A program made the position numbers and the translations under genes. A DNA stretch of 64,000 bases from Paenibacillus dendritiformis (GTDB lineage Bacteria; Bacillota; Bacilli; Paenibacillales; Paenibacillaceae). The DNA lies in the NCBI RefSeq assembly GCF_945605565.1, contig NZ_OX216966.1:124001-188000 (forward strand), given 5' to 3'. Below are positions 1 to 9,506 of the stretch, piece after piece; position 1 is the stretch's first letter, and each line of letters begins with the position of its first letter. The notes under the pieces were generated by a model that saw only the letters and a list, made by a program, of their open reading frames with translations, did no database searches and had not been told where the DNA came from.

Positions 1-2539
1 CGTCATCCGGATCGGCGATGCCGAACAACAGATTCTGCTTGTCGAACAGCTGGATTTCCTTCGGCGTCTGGCCCGGACGCGGATTCATGTCGCGCAGCAT
101 CGTGCCTTTCGGCAGCTGCACAACCAGATTGCCGCCGAAGGTGGACAGCTTGCCGTTCTTGCCGATCGTCGTCTTATACTGTGCGCCCGGCAGCGCGGCA
201 TCCGCATAGTTGACTTCGAAGGTGCCGTTAATCTTCTGCTTGCCCTGCATAACGGTAAATTTGATCTTATTCAGACCCTTTTTGAGCGTAATCTCGCCCC
301 GGAAAATATCCTGCTCGCCCTTCACCAGCTCCTGCTTGCCGATAAGCACTTTATCCGCGCCTTCCGCACGAATACTTACCATTAAGAAGTTCTGGTTCAC
401 GACACTCTCATCCGGCAGCTTTGGAGACAGGATCTCGAACGTATTCTGTTCGCGCGTAATCTCCAGTGTCTGACGGGCTGTCGTAACCCCTTTACGCACT
501 TCGACGGTCACGTTCTTCTTGCCGGATGTCGGGAACTCCAGGCTGTGCAGCAAGAACAAGTGGGACCCTGTCGTCGTATTCTGTTCCTTGAACAGAATCG
601 CCGGATTCGTATTCGGACTGCCGTTAGCGAAGTCGCCCTCGTTCAACGTCGTAATCAGCTTGCCATCAATATACACATTCATCGAGTCCGCGTTCTGGAT
701 TTCCATCCATACGTCAGTCGAACGCTCCTTCGTGACATACTCATAATCTTTAATCAGCTTAAATTTCTGCTCCGTATCTTCCTTGTTCGGATTGGTCGGA
801 TCCTGAGCCACCGGGACCGGATACATCTTCACAATCGCCGGTACATCCTTCGAAAAGAAGAAAACGGTAATCGTATAGCTGATCGGAACCCCGTTCGCTA
901 CCCCGTCGAACGTGATCTTGTTGGGTCCTGGAACCAATTGATCCAGGGAGTGAATGAATTTTCCCGTAGCGTCTACGTTTGTAAGATCCTCTTTTTTGCC
1001 ATTAAAAGTGATGGTAAGCTTTTTCAATTCATCTTGGTTATGCAGATTGAAATTGATAAGCTGTCCTTGAATATCAGGCAGCCCATTGGCCATATCGAAA
1101 GTCTTGCCGTCATGGACGTTCGTCAACTTAATATATGGGCCGGGCGAATAATTCAGCTTAACCTCAAAGACTTCCCCGCCGACCTCGATTTTCAGCGTTT
1201 GATCCCCGGCCGGCATCGCATCGATCCGGATCACCGGTTCGCCGTTGACCGTTCTCAAGCTCGAATTGCTTTGGAACTCGGTGCTCCCGACCTGCTTGCC
1301 GTTTTGCCAATCGGTAACCGCAATCGACTGACCTGAAAAATTATTCACGTCCAGCTTCAGATAAAGCGGCAGCTCGAAGACGGTGCTGTTCTGCGCGAAC
1401 GTCGCCTCCGCGCCGAACGATACCGAGCTTCCGCTCTCCTGCGGATTGAACAACTGCTTCACGCCCAGGATCTCAGCCGCATTCGCGTCTCTGACCGTGA
1501 AATGATTATAGAAGACATTCGTTTTGCCGTCGAAGGCGACCTTCAAGTTCAATTTATACTTCCCGGTTGAAGACGGAGAAGCTGAAGCCGTTGTCTCATA
1601 CTCATAAATGATATAAGTCGAGCCTTCTTCCTTCTTCGTCACGTTCGTGATGCCGGTCTCATTGAAAATCTCGGAGCCGTCACTTTCCTTCGTGATGACC
1701 ACATCAACGGTAGGCGGCGCAGGCGTGTTATTCTGCTGCGACTTCGGCACGATGAACTTTCCTTTAACCGTGCCGCTTACCGGAGAGGACACATAGTGGT
1801 TCGCCGTCGCGTCAATTGCGCTGGCGCCGATGAAGGTGTCATAGCCGGTAAGTACGCCATTGAACGAGATAACATGGCGCGTAATCGTATACGTCAGGTT
1901 GCCGTTCGTGGCCACGATGACGAGCTCGTTCAAGCCAGGTTGAAGGGCTACCCCGGAGGATACGAACATGCCCGCGCCGCCATTGAACATTTGACGCCCA
2001 TTGAGCGTCACGGTCGTTGCGTTCGGCGCCTTGAGAGACACGGACGCGGTGTCGCCTTTCACAATCAGCGGTACGCCGGACTCGAGAATTCTGCCATCGG
2101 ACAGCTTAATATCCGAGATAGCGGGCGCATTGCTGAACTCAACAAAGGCACTCGCCTCTACGGTGTTCCCGTTCGGCCCCAGACCGGTGACCGTTACGAT
2201 ATTCAAGCCGGTCTTGAGCGGAACCGCACGGAAAATAAACGAGTTGCCGGTAATAATCGGCTTCACATCGGTTCCGTATGTCGTGTGCTCAATCTTCCCG
2301 TTTACTTCCAAATCAACCCGGTAGCCGATCGAACTCGAGGACACTCCGTTGAAGGTACCCTTCACTTCGATCGTTTCGGTATTGACCTGGGTCGGATGTT
2401 CTTTGGCTGTACTCAAATTGTCAAAGTGAAAATATCTGGCACCATCTTGATCTGCCGCCTTGGCGATATCCAGCGGAATCGACATGGATATCAGCGCAAT
2501 GACAAGCAGCATGTACAATGGTTTAAGCCAAGCACGCAT
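1..2539 (-). CDS. Secreted Ig-like repeat protein, C-terminus beyond the window
   Basis: An open frame runs without a stop from an ATG at 2539 to the left edge, giving at least 846 residues. The start is preceded by a strong GGAGG eight bases upstream. The N-terminus is a signal peptide: MRAWLKP, a hydrophobic stretch, then a likely cut after DIAKA. The rest is rich in beta-strand, Asn, Thr and Val and looks like successive Ig-like or cadherin-like modules with recurring phrases such as G-x-N-x-I-T/V-F and V-x-V-N-G-K. I see no catalytic motif. The role is probably extracellular or wall-associated, and an SLH or other anchor could lie in the missing C-terminus. It follows tagO behind that gene's terminator, so it is probably transcribed separately. 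The family is not recognised with certainty. Confidence 0.8.
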   Translation of the reverse strand, partial: MRAWLKPLYMLLVIALISMSIPLDIAKAADQDGARYFHFDNLSTAKEHPTQVNTETIEVKGTFNGVSSSSIGYRVDLEVNGKIEHTTYGTDVKPIITGNSFIFRAVPLKTGLNIVTVTGLGPNGNTVEASAFVEFSNAPAISDIKLSDGRILESGVPLIVKGDTASVSLKAPNATTVTLNGRQMFNGGAGMFVSSGVALQPGLNELVIVATNGNLTYTITRHVISFNGVLTGYDTFIGASAIDATANHYVSSPVSGTVKGKFIVPKSQQNNTPAPPTVDVVITKESDGSEIFNETGITNVTKKEEGSTYIIYEYETTASASPSSTGKYKLNLKVAFDGKTNVFYNHFTVRDANAAEILGVKQLFNPQESGSSVSFGAEATFAQNSTVFELPLYLKLDVNNFSGQSIAVTDWQNGKQVGSTEFQSNSSLRTVNGEPVIRIDAMPAGDQTLKIEVGGEVFEVKLNYSPGPYIKLTNVHDGKTFDMANGLPDIQGQLINFNLHNQDELKKLTITFNGKKEDLTNVDATGKFIHSLDQLVPGPNKITFDGVANGVPISYTITVFFFSKDVPAIVKMYPVPVAQDPTNPNKEDTEQKFKLIKDYEYVTKERSTDVWMEIQNADSMNVYIDGKLITTLNEGDFANGSPNTNPAILFKEQNTTTGSHLFLLHSLEFPTSGKKNVTVEVRKGVTTARQTLEITREQNTFEILSPKLPDESVVNQNFLMVSIRAEGADKVLIGKQELVKGEQDIFRGEITLKKGLNKIKFTVMQGKQKINGTFEVNYADAALPGAQYKTTIGKNGKLSTFGGNLVVQLPKGTMLRDMNPRPGQTPKEIQLFDKQNLLFGIADPDD

Positions 2540-2686
2540 TATATCGCCTCCATATGACTGTATTGATTCCAAACGCTACATACCCCTTTTTATCGGTTCG
2601 GCATCGCATATTTTTTAGACAATGTCCAAAATCGAGTTAAATTCTTGACGAAAATAGAGTCCTGATGCCATCTGCAAAAAAGGCAC

Positions 2687-2717
2687 AAAAAAAAACTTGC
2701 TCCGCAACCGGAGCAAG
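2687..2717 (-). terminator. Rho-independent terminator after tagO
   Basis: A 9-bp stem (CTTGCTCCG paired with CGGAGCAAG, loop CAAC) is followed on the minus strand by nine U. It sits about 20 bases past the tagO stop and separates tagO from the downstream secreted-protein gene. Confidence 0.9.
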
Positions 2718-2737
2718 CTTGGTTTTATCACATACAA

Positions 2738-3865
2738 TTATTTCGACCGCGAATCCGCATTGGCCTTCACGCGCATACGGTGAATCATATTCAACAGCGG
2801 CCGCTTCGTCTTGCTGACGATGCCGATGACCTCGGCGCCGAGCTGAAGCGATACAATCAGAATGCAGATGACGACAAACGTCACCCAGTTCGCATCATGC
2901 GAGGCCGCCACCGACTGAATGATGGCCAGTACGCCGAAAAAAGTGGCAATGGCATAGATGACAAGCACCGTCTTGCGGTGGCTGAAGCCCAACTCGCGCA
3001 AGCAGTGATGCAAATGCCCCTTGTCAGGCGCAAAAATCGGCTTCTTCTGGACCGCTCTGCGCACAATCGCGAAGAACGTATCCGACAAAGGAACACCAAT
3101 AATCAAGAGCGGCGTAATAAACGATACGATGGCAATCTGCTTAAAGCCTAACAAGGACAATACCGCCAGGCTGAACCCGAGGAACAGCGATCCGGTATCC
3201 CCCATAAATATTTTCGCCGGGTGAAAGTTGAAGAACAAAAACCCGATAATGCTGCCAAGCAGCACGGCGCACAATAAGATAACCATCGGATTGCCCATGA
3301 AGACCGCCATGACGAGAATCGTGGCGATGGAAATCGCAGATACCCCAGCGGCCAAGCCGTCCAGCCCGTCAATCAGGTTAATGGCGTTCGTCACGCCCAC
3401 GATCCAGAAGATCGTCAGCGGAATGGCAATCCAGGATTCAATATTCCAGTATTGGTCGCCGAAAGGCACATTGACGAAGTCGACCGTCAGATCGAAGCCG
3501 AACACGACGACGCAAGCGGCGATGATCTGGCCGACCAGCTTCACCTTGGCCGACAATTCAAAGCGGTCATCCAGCGCGCCCGTCAGCACGATAATGGCGC
3601 CACCAGAGAGCAACGCCCATATTAAGCTGGAATCGCGGCGTCCGAACAATATATCAGGAACAAATAATGCCAATAAACATAACGTGATAACAAAAGCGGC
3701 AAAAATCCCTAAGCCGCCCATACGCGGCATAATGCGGGTGTGCACTTTACGTGCATTGGGCACGTCGACTGCACCGACTTTTATCGCGAACTTCTTCACT
3801 AGCGGCGTCAAACCGGTGGCCAGCAGCAAAGCAACCAGCCCACCTACTACATATACGGTTATCAT
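2738..3865 (-). CDS. tagO: Undecaprenyl-phosphate GlcNAc-1-phosphate transferase (TagO/WecA type)
   Basis: This polytopic membrane enzyme transfers GlcNAc-1-phosphate from UDP-GlcNAc to undecaprenyl phosphate, the first step of wall teichoic acid and secondary wall polymer synthesis. The MraY/WecA family signatures are all present: N-A-R-K-x-H...PRMGG near the N-terminus, the DDRF motif, the NLIDGLDGLA motif, FMGDTGSL, and a HLHH loop. About ten hydrophobic segments fit the family topology, and 375 residues is a normal length. The frame can be extended to a TTG at 3877, but its GGGGG lies only one base away. The ATG at 3865 has GGTTGG at a usable distance, so I chose that. It lies downstream of tagA and csaB in the same direction, which suits a wall-polymer cluster. 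Confidence 0.93.
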   Translation of the reverse strand: MITVYVVGGLVALLLATGLTPLVKKFAIKVGAVDVPNARKVHTRIMPRMGGLGIFAAFVITLCLLALFVPDILFGRRDSSLIWALLSGGAIIVLTGALDDRFELSAKVKLVGQIIAACVVVFGFDLTVDFVNVPFGDQYWNIESWIAIPLTIFWIVGVTNAINLIDGLDGLAAGVSAISIATILVMAVFMGNPMVILLCAVLLGSIIGFLFFNFHPAKIFMGDTGSLFLGFSLAVLSLLGFKQIAIVSFITPLLIIGVPLSDTFFAIVRRAVQKKPIFAPDKGHLHHCLRELGFSHRKTVLVIYAIATFFGVLAIIQSVAASHDANWVTFVVICILIVSLQLGAEVIGIVSKTKRPLLNMIHRMRVKANADSRSK

Positions 3866-3979
3866 CGGTTGTTCCAACCCCCATTTATGGTACCGGATTG
3901 AATTATACTCCGTTCATAAGGGAAACACCAACAGCAGATTATGGAGCATTCTTACGAAATCATAAGCATAGGCTCCATT

Positions 3980-4750
3980 TCATTGCACTTTTGTCACCTT
4001 ATCTTTATCGCGCATCACTTTCCAAGCGAACCTCGGCAACGCCAGCATCCGGCCGAAGCGCTTCGGCTCCCGAAGCAGGCGGTACAGCCATTCCAGCCGC
4101 AGCCGCTGCATCCATACCGGGGCGCGCTTGCTTCTGCCGGAGATGACATCGAAGCTTCCCCCGACTCCCATCATCAACGGAACCTGCAGCTCATGGCGAT
4201 GCTTCGCAATCCACGGCTCCTGCGTATCGAGGCCCCTGGCGACGAACAGAATATCCGGGGCAGCCTCGCGAATGGACTGAACGACCGCCTCATCCTCCGC
4301 TTCGCCGAAGAAGCCGTCACGCACGCCGACGATCTCTACTAGCGGATATTGCTGGCGCAACCGTTCCGCTGCAGCGTGAACCACGTCGGGCGCCGCGCCG
4401 AGGAGAAAGACCTTCCAGCGGCGAACCTCGCCTGCCTTCATCAGCTCATGCAGCAAGTCGAAGCCCGTGACCCGCTCCGCGACTGGTTCGCCTACATAGT
4501 TCGCGGCCCACACGATGCCTGTCCCATCCGGAATGATGAGATCGGCCTGCTTCATGACACTCATGAACTTAGCATTCTCCAATGCCTCCATCACCATGAT
4601 CGGATTGGCTGTAATCAGTTGGATCGAATGCCCGCTTTCGATTACATTCTCCAGATAGGCAACCGTATCCTGCATATTTAGCTTGGAAAAGCGGATTCCA
4701 TATATTGAAACGGTAGGTATTTTCACCAGACTGTCCATTTGGCCCATCAT
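3980..4750 (-). CDS. tagA: WecG/TagA/CpsF family glycosyltransferase (ManNAc transferase)
   Basis: Family members add ManNAc from UDP-ManNAc to undecaprenyl-PP-GlcNAc on the cytoplasmic membrane face, forming the linkage disaccharide of wall polymers. The 256-residue protein has the family core: ITANPIMVMEAL near the start, LIIPDGTGIVWAA with the conserved Asp, ERVTGFDLL, and VFLLGAAPDVV. The C-terminus is basic (LLREPKRFGRML), typical of the membrane-binding appendage. It starts 12 bp after the csaB stop with a weak GGGTGAT ribosome site, so it is cotranscribed with csaB. The required UDP-ManNAc could come from mnaA at 41176-42330 in this window. The exact acceptor polymer is inferred. Confidence 0.9.
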   Translation of the reverse strand: MMGQMDSLVKIPTVSIYGIRFSKLNMQDTVAYLENVIESGHSIQLITANPIMVMEALENAKFMSVMKQADLIIPDGTGIVWAANYVGEPVAERVTGFDLLHELMKAGEVRRWKVFLLGAAPDVVHAAAERLRQQYPLVEIVGVRDGFFGEAEDEAVVQSIREAAPDILFVARGLDTQEPWIAKHRHELQVPLMMGVGGSFDVISGRSKRAPVWMQRLRLEWLYRLLREPKRFGRMLALPRFAWKVMRDKDKVTKVQ

Positions 4751-4762
4751 GCATCACCCACT

Positions 4763-5983
4763 TTATTTCTTCTCGAGCAGCTTGCGGACGATGTTCTGCG
4801 CAGGAGTCATCGCTTCGCGCTTCAACGCTTCAATCGCGTTCCGATGGGCCTCCCGCCAGCTGTCGGCACCATCCAGCAGCTTCACCAATTCATCAGCCGC
4901 AGCTTCGCTGTCGAGGCTGTCCGTCGAACCGGCTGCCGTCATGCCAAGCCGGTGGAGGAACTGGTCGATCTTCGGATCGTAGGATATGCCGGCCATCGGA
5001 ACGTCCTGGGAAGCGGCATAGATAAGCGAATGCAGGCGCATGCCAACGAGCGCACGGCAGCGGCTGACCTCGTACAGCATTGCCTGCGGATGCTCCCGGG
5101 CCGGGCACAGGCTCATCACCGAGCCGCCCGCCTCTGCCTCATCCCCTTGGGCGGAATCTGCATCCCCGGTCCAGACCGGAACCTCTTCTCGCAGCAGGTC
5201 CATGACATACTGCGACGCTTCCGTATCGGCCTCCCCGTGGAACGGGAGCATGCGCAGATGCACAGGACGCTTGCGAGCCGCCTGCTTCAGCAGCTCCGCA
5301 ATCGCCCGCATATCCGAACGATCGTCCTTCCAGAAGCGAAGCGATACCCCGACAATCGGGCGGCCAGCCATATCGAAGCCCTGCCCGTCCCCTTCGGCAT
5401 GTGGTCCGTTCTCCTTCATGGCACCCCGGCCTTGCGGAAGCTCCAGCCCCATGACCGGATCGGGAACGACATCGATGCGTTCCCGGCCCAAGCCCATGCG
5501 GGCCAGCAATTCCGCCGACTCCGCATCGCGGACGGAGAGATAGGCCGATTTGTTGAACACGCGGCGGATATAAGGGTAGAAGGCCTGTCTTCCGACCGGC
5601 CCCACCCCCTGCGCGTAAATAAAGGTCGGCTTGCGGAACCACTGCGCCAGCTTCAATACCGCCAAATAATAAGGGATCGTCTTCCAGCTTGTCGCATCCT
5701 GCAGCAGACTGCCGCCACCGCTGATGAGACCGTCGCATTCGCGAATTGCGCCGAGCAGCTCGCCCGGCTTCATCCGATGAGCGGCTTGCACCCCGTACAG
5801 CCTAGAGGTCGTCACCGGATCGCCGGACAGCACGATTGGCTGAATCCGGAGGCCTTCCTCCTGGCCCGCCCGCTCCAGCGCGGTCAGAATCGAGAGCAGC
5901 ACGGCCTCGTCTCCGCTGTTGCCGAATCCGTAATAGCCGGACAGCGCTATGCTTCGAACTTCGGCCGCCATGCCTCCCAACAC
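4763..5983 (-). CDS. csaB: Polysaccharide pyruvyl transferase CsaB
   Basis: CsaB adds a pyruvate ketal to the secondary cell-wall polysaccharide, creating the ligand for SLH domains. The N-terminus carries the family signature SGYYGFGNSGDEAVL (GT-B-like first domain). A glycine-rich SGGGSLLQD follows near residue 90. The C-terminal half has GMRLHSLIYAAS and GISYDPKIDQFL, both diagnostic. The length of 406 is normal. The start is uncertain: the frame opens with GTG at 5983, with GAAAG directly upstream, while an in-frame ATG at 5971 has GGGAGG only one base away. Either start overlaps the end of the upstream DUF5693 gene by about 25-37 bp, indicating translational coupling. An SLH protein (19366-22230) is encoded in the window, consistent with this role. 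Confidence 0.92.
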   Translation of the reverse strand: MLGGMAAEVRSIALSGYYGFGNSGDEAVLLSILTALERAGQEEGLRIQPIVLSGDPVTTSRLYGVQAAHRMKPGELLGAIRECDGLISGGGSLLQDATSWKTIPYYLAVLKLAQWFRKPTFIYAQGVGPVGRQAFYPYIRRVFNKSAYLSVRDAESAELLARMGLGRERIDVVPDPVMGLELPQGRGAMKENGPHAEGDGQGFDMAGRPIVGVSLRFWKDDRSDMRAIAELLKQAARKRPVHLRMLPFHGEADTEASQYVMDLLREEVPVWTGDADSAQGDEAEAGGSVMSLCPAREHPQAMLYEVSRCRALVGMRLHSLIYAASQDVPMAGISYDPKIDQFLHRLGMTAAGSTDSLDSEAAADELVKLLDGADSWREAHRNAIEALKREAMTPAQNIVRKLLEKK

Positions 5984-7947
5984 CTTTCAATGATATTCCA
6001 TATCAGCACGAAGATAAGGGCAACCACGATGCCAAGCCCGATGCCCAATACCGTGCGAATGAGCGAAATAATGACCGGGGTATGGATATGGGCGAACGTA
6101 TCCACCATGGACAGTTGGCCAATCGATCCGATAATGAACAGATAGACGCCGAAGCGATAACGGTAAGCAATGAAGGCGCCCGCAATCAGCAGCGGATGGG
6201 CCATCAGGAACTCCTTATTACGCGGACGGACGCCAATCGTATTTTCCAGCAGCGCCCGGAAGGTCGCTTCCCCCGGAAGCAGCGTCCCGGCATTGCCGGT
6301 GCGGGACAGGTAGAACAGCCCGACTGCGCCAACGACGCCCAAAGCGAGGACCCACAATACCGTAATCGGAGTGAACAGCCAACGCTTGCCTTCCTTGAAC
6401 ACCGATTCGCCGCGATACAGGAACACATACAGCGCGGTCAACACAATCGGCACGAAATGAAGCAGGCTGACGCCGCGGAACTGCTCCAGCACCAGGCTGT
6501 ACGTAATATTATTCAACAGCGCAATTACGAACGGAACCGCCATCAGCGACAATACCGTCGTACGAAGGAACAATCCGAGCGCTTTGGCCAACCGGGCTCC
6601 CCCTGCGGTAACCGTAGGACTCATATCGACCCGGCGGACAGCCAGCACCATCGCGATCGTCGGCGCGCTGATGGCGACGCCCAGAGCGAGCGCCTGCTCC
6701 AGCAGATTCGGCTTCAATACGAACAAGCCTGCGCTGCCGATCAAGCCGATAAGGAAGGCCGGCAGCATCACGTAAGGAACGAAGAACGAGATCATAAGCG
6801 CGATCATCGCGACTCCGCCGATGACGACCAGCAGCTTCGCATAGCGCTGCCATGGCGCATCGACGACATGGAACGCTTCCGCCTGCCCTAACGTATATCC
6901 ATTGGCTTCAATCGAGGCAATGGCATGGCCCGGTTCCTTCAAGCTGTGAAGCATATTATCAATCGAATTGACGATTTCCGCTTTGGTGAAGTCTTTCTTC
7001 ACCCCGATATTGAAATAAATCATCCGAATATTCCGGTCCTTGGTCGCGAGAGACAAGCGGTCACCCAGCACATCCGGCTCATTGAACGCTTCCTGATCGG
7101 TAATGGAGTGCAGGCGGATGGCATTATAGTCCGTCAAATAGGCCAGCCTGTTCATTCCTTTTTGATCCACTTTCAAGCCTTCAATGGCGGCAATCGCGAT
7201 ATCATATTTTTTCAACAAATCGGCAAATGCAGTCAAGCTATTCATTTCCAGATCATCATTGAAGCCCTTGACCGACTCGCCGTCGAAAATAATCGTCTTC
7301 ACGCCGATATCGTGGTAGCTCTTCAGCAGCGCTTCCACCTGCTCCTGATTGTACGGGAGCGCGTCGGACAGCCGCGGCACGATGTGGAAGCCCTTGGCGA
7401 GCAGCTGCTCGACCGCAATCGGATCCTGCGGCAGCGGCTTCATGGACGCGCTCTCTACAGGCGCCTCGATAATGAGGCCGTTCTTCCCGCTCCACAAACG
7501 CACATTAATATCAAGACCGAGGAACGTTTTCTCGATCATCGGGGACAACCGCTCCGCATACTCCGGACTCGTGAAGAGCACATATGTATAATTTTCATTG
7601 AGAGGCGGCGTCTTCTGATCAAGCAAAGCCGCATCCTGAGAACTATACAGCAGGACGCGGTTGGCATTGCGAAGCTCGGCCAACGAGCTCTCGAACATGG
7701 CCATCGATACGACGCCGGCTTCCTTCAACCGATCGAGCTGTTCATTCATATAATTCGCCGGATGAGGCGCGTATGCGGCAACCTCCACCAGGTTACGATA
7801 ATTCACGACCAATTCTACTTGATTCGACGATTGCTCCGTCTGAACCCGCTGGACAGCAACCGGTATGGCAGCCACCAATCCGACGATGACAAGCAGCCAC
7901 AGCCACTTTTTCATGCGGCGGTTCCATCTTTCCAACTGTTGAAGCAC
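5947..7947 (-). CDS. DUF5693 family multi-pass membrane protein
   Basis: This 666-residue protein has an N-terminal membrane helix (about residues 14-32) followed by a large extracytoplasmic domain of about 320 residues. That domain has features such as YIYFNIGVKK-like beta/alpha segments and repeated references to sequential ages of a TIM-like fold. After it come about nine hydrophobic helices to the C-terminus. I recognise it as the DUF5693 protein commonly found next to csaB in Paenibacillus; its function is unknown. It starts with GTG, with AGGAGGGAA seven bases upstream, and overlaps csaB at its 3' end. Position and topology suggest a role in export, polymerisation or modification of the pyruvylated wall polymer, but that is inference only. 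Confidence 0.85.
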   Translation of the reverse strand: MLQQLERWNRRMKKWLWLLVIVGLVAAIPVAVQRVQTEQSSNQVELVVNYRNLVEVAAYAPHPANYMNEQLDRLKEAGVVSMAMFESSLAELRNANRVLLYSSQDAALLDQKTPPLNENYTYVLFTSPEYAERLSPMIEKTFLGLDINVRLWSGKNGLIIEAPVESASMKPLPQDPIAVEQLLAKGFHIVPRLSDALPYNQEQVEALLKSYHDIGVKTIIFDGESVKGFNDDLEMNSLTAFADLLKKYDIAIAAIEGLKVDQKGMNRLAYLTDYNAIRLHSITDQEAFNEPDVLGDRLSLATKDRNIRMIYFNIGVKKDFTKAEIVNSIDNMLHSLKEPGHAIASIEANGYTLGQAEAFHVVDAPWQRYAKLLVVIGGVAMIALMISFFVPYVMLPAFLIGLIGSAGLFVLKPNLLEQALALGVAISAPTIAMVLAVRRVDMSPTVTAGGARLAKALGLFLRTTVLSLMAVPFVIALLNNITYSLVLEQFRGVSLLHFVPIVLTALYVFLYRGESVFKEGKRWLFTPITVLWVLALGVVGAVGLFYLSRTGNAGTLLPGEATFRALLENTIGVRPRNKEFLMAHPLLIAGAFIAYRYRFGVYLFIIGSIGQLSMVDTFAHIHTPVIISLIRTVLGIGLGIVVALIFVLIWNIIERCWEAWRPKFEA

Positions 7948-8133
7948 GAAGTTCCCTCCTTAATCCAATACCGGCACGGATGCTCCATGTCGAATAAGCC
8001 CGCCATCACCCGAGAGCATATGACCTCGTTCGACAGGAACAAGACATAATGATTCGATCACGGATCGCTTATCGTATAGAATAACCGAACCATGCCGAAT
8101 CATTGCATGAATTTTCCGATTCCGTACCTTTCT

Positions 8134-8565
8134 TTACGTGCGGTCCGCCAGAGCGAACATCAATTCGCCTTCCGCGACAACTTGGTCGCCAACCTTGGCT
8201 ACGGCTTGCCCTTTGCCGACGCTTCCTTTGAGACGGGTAATCTCGACCGACAGCGTCAGCGTATCCCCAGGCACAACCTGCCCGCGGAACCGGAAATGAT
8301 CGATGCCGGCGAAGAAGGCCAGCTTTCCTTGGTTCTGCTCCAGCTTCAAAATCGCGACGGCCCCGACCTGAGCCAACGCTTCCACAATCAATACGCCAGG
8401 CATGACCGGATAACCCGGAAAATGTCCGGCGAAATGCGGCTCGTTCATCGTGACATTTTTGATGCCTACCGCGCGTTTGCCTTCTTCCAGCTCCACAATC
8501 CGATCCACCAGAAGAAATGGATAGCGGTGAGGGATAATTTCTTGAATTTGTTCAATATTCAGCAT
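8134..8565 (-). CDS. fabZ: 3-hydroxyacyl-[acyl-carrier-protein] dehydratase FabZ
   Basis: FabZ dehydrates 3-hydroxyacyl-ACP in type II fatty acid elongation. The 143-residue hotdog-fold protein has [12 protein letters not shown] near the N-terminus and [16 protein letters not shown] containing the catalytic His48, with Glu62 in IVEALAQ. It starts at an ATG with AAGGAG about 10 bases upstream. In B. subtilis the orthologue (ywpB) also lies near flhO/flhP and mbl, so the position is ancestral. A 186-bp gap separates it from the DUF5693 gene downstream, with no obvious terminator. Confidence 0.97.
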   Translation of the reverse strand: MLNIEQIQEIIPHRYPFLLVDRIVELEEGKRAVGIKNVTMNEPHFAGHFPGYPVMPGVLIVEALAQVGAVAILKLEQNQGKLAFFAGIDHFRFRGQVVPGDTLTLSVEITRLKGSVGKGQAVAKVGDQVVAEGELMFALADRT

Positions 8566-8673
8566 GTGCGCATGCTCCTTTCGATAAATTCAGGACTCGC
8601 ATGAATAAAAGCGTTCCTCCTCGTCTACACTAACATCATCCTTCAATGACTGCAGGCGTGAAGGTTAAGATAG

Positions 8674-8713
8674 AGAGCTTCCCCAGCGGCGAGGCGCTGT
8701 GACGGGAGGCTCT
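8674..8713 (-). terminator. Hairpin after the phosphatidyltransferase gene, possible terminator
   Basis: An interrupted inverted repeat (AGAGC...GCTCT outer arms, CAGCG/CGCTG inner arms) lies between the CDP-alcohol phosphatidyltransferase stop and fabZ. The minus-strand tail CTATCTTAACCTT is only weakly U-rich, so termination is uncertain. I see nothing else in the gap 8566-8849. Confidence 0.35.
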
Positions 8714-8849
8714 TTGTATTCTCATGGCTGTGAACACGCTCTTATCTTCTGCAGGACAAGACCGCTTTTGGCCGATATCCGGCTTCTCTCTAAATGGTTA
8801 CAGTTTATTCGCTGCCTTTTCTGTCTCGCGAGGCATGGGCTCACCGCCG

Positions 8850-9365
8850 TTATGCTTCGCTCTTTCGGTTCACGCGGACGACGAGCACCAGATACATGAA
8901 GGTCGTGACGAAGGAGAACAGGATGACGCCCCATAAGATGGCATGCGCTTGCGGCCATTGAAAATAGATGAACAAAATGGCGATATAATACAATACCGTC
9001 GTCAGCTTGCCCATCCAATTGGCAGGAACCGTCCGCTTGCCCTTAAAATGCATCAACGCCGCTCCCGCAATCATCCCCGCATCGCGCACCAGCATCGCCA
9101 GCGCCGCGGCAATCGACAGATCGCCGGCCCATAGCAATGACAGCATGACCGTCAACATCATCAGCTTGTCTGCCAACGGATCAAGCATCATCCCTACCGA
9201 AGTCACCATATTATGCTTGCGGGCCAAATACCCGTCCAGGATATCCGTCACTCCCGCCAACAGCCAGATTCCGAACGCGGCGAACCGCTCACCGAAGAAG
9301 AACAAAGTCAAAAAGACGGGGATAAGAACAAATCGAACCATGGTCAGCGCATTAGGCAAATTCAA
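8850..9365 (-). CDS. CDP-alcohol phosphatidyltransferase family protein (PgsA-like)
   Basis: This family transfers a phosphatidyl group from CDP-diacylglycerol to an alcohol such as glycerol-3-phosphate. The complete signature D-x2-D-G-x2-A-R-x8-G-x3-D-x3-D is visible (DILDGYLAR, then GMMLDPLADK). The 171 residues contain about five to six membrane helices. Translation appears to start at a TTG with GGGGG seven bases upstream. It probably makes phosphatidylglycerolphosphate or a related anionic lipid, but the alcohol acceptor cannot be read from the sequence, so no gene symbol is given. A terminator for the upstream gene (9507-9530) lies in front of it, suggesting its own promoter. Confidence 0.9.
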   Translation of the reverse strand: MNLPNALTMVRFVLIPVFLTLFFFGERFAAFGIWLLAGVTDILDGYLARKHNMVTSVGMMLDPLADKLMMLTVMLSLLWAGDLSIAAALAMLVRDAGMIAGAALMHFKGKRTVPANWMGKLTTVLYYIAILFIYFQWPQAHAILWGVILFSFVTTFMYLVLVVRVNRKSEA

Positions 9366-9472
9366 ACGTAAGACCCCCAGTTCCCCCCATATTACAGTTC
9401 CTCCAACTCATTATACATGCCTGCTATTAAAATGAAAACCGCACAAGCTCAAGCTCAGAACGGGCCCAATCG

Positions 9473-9489
9473 GCGCCGGATTCCGGCGC
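9473..9489. repeat. GC-rich perfect inverted repeat
   Basis: GCGCCGGA and TCCGGCGC flank a single T. It lies just downstream of the terminator at 9507-9530 and upstream of the phosphatidyltransferase gene. It could extend termination or be an operator, and there is no U-run. Confidence 0.4.
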
Positions 9490-9506
9490 TGGAGAGAAAA
9501 AGACAT

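Noticed and set aside
545..2557. Long plus-strand frames over 1-2.5 kb
   Set aside because: They are antisense to the continuous minus-strand secreted-protein frame with signal peptide and ribosome site. Their Arg/His-rich composition is typical of shadow frames.
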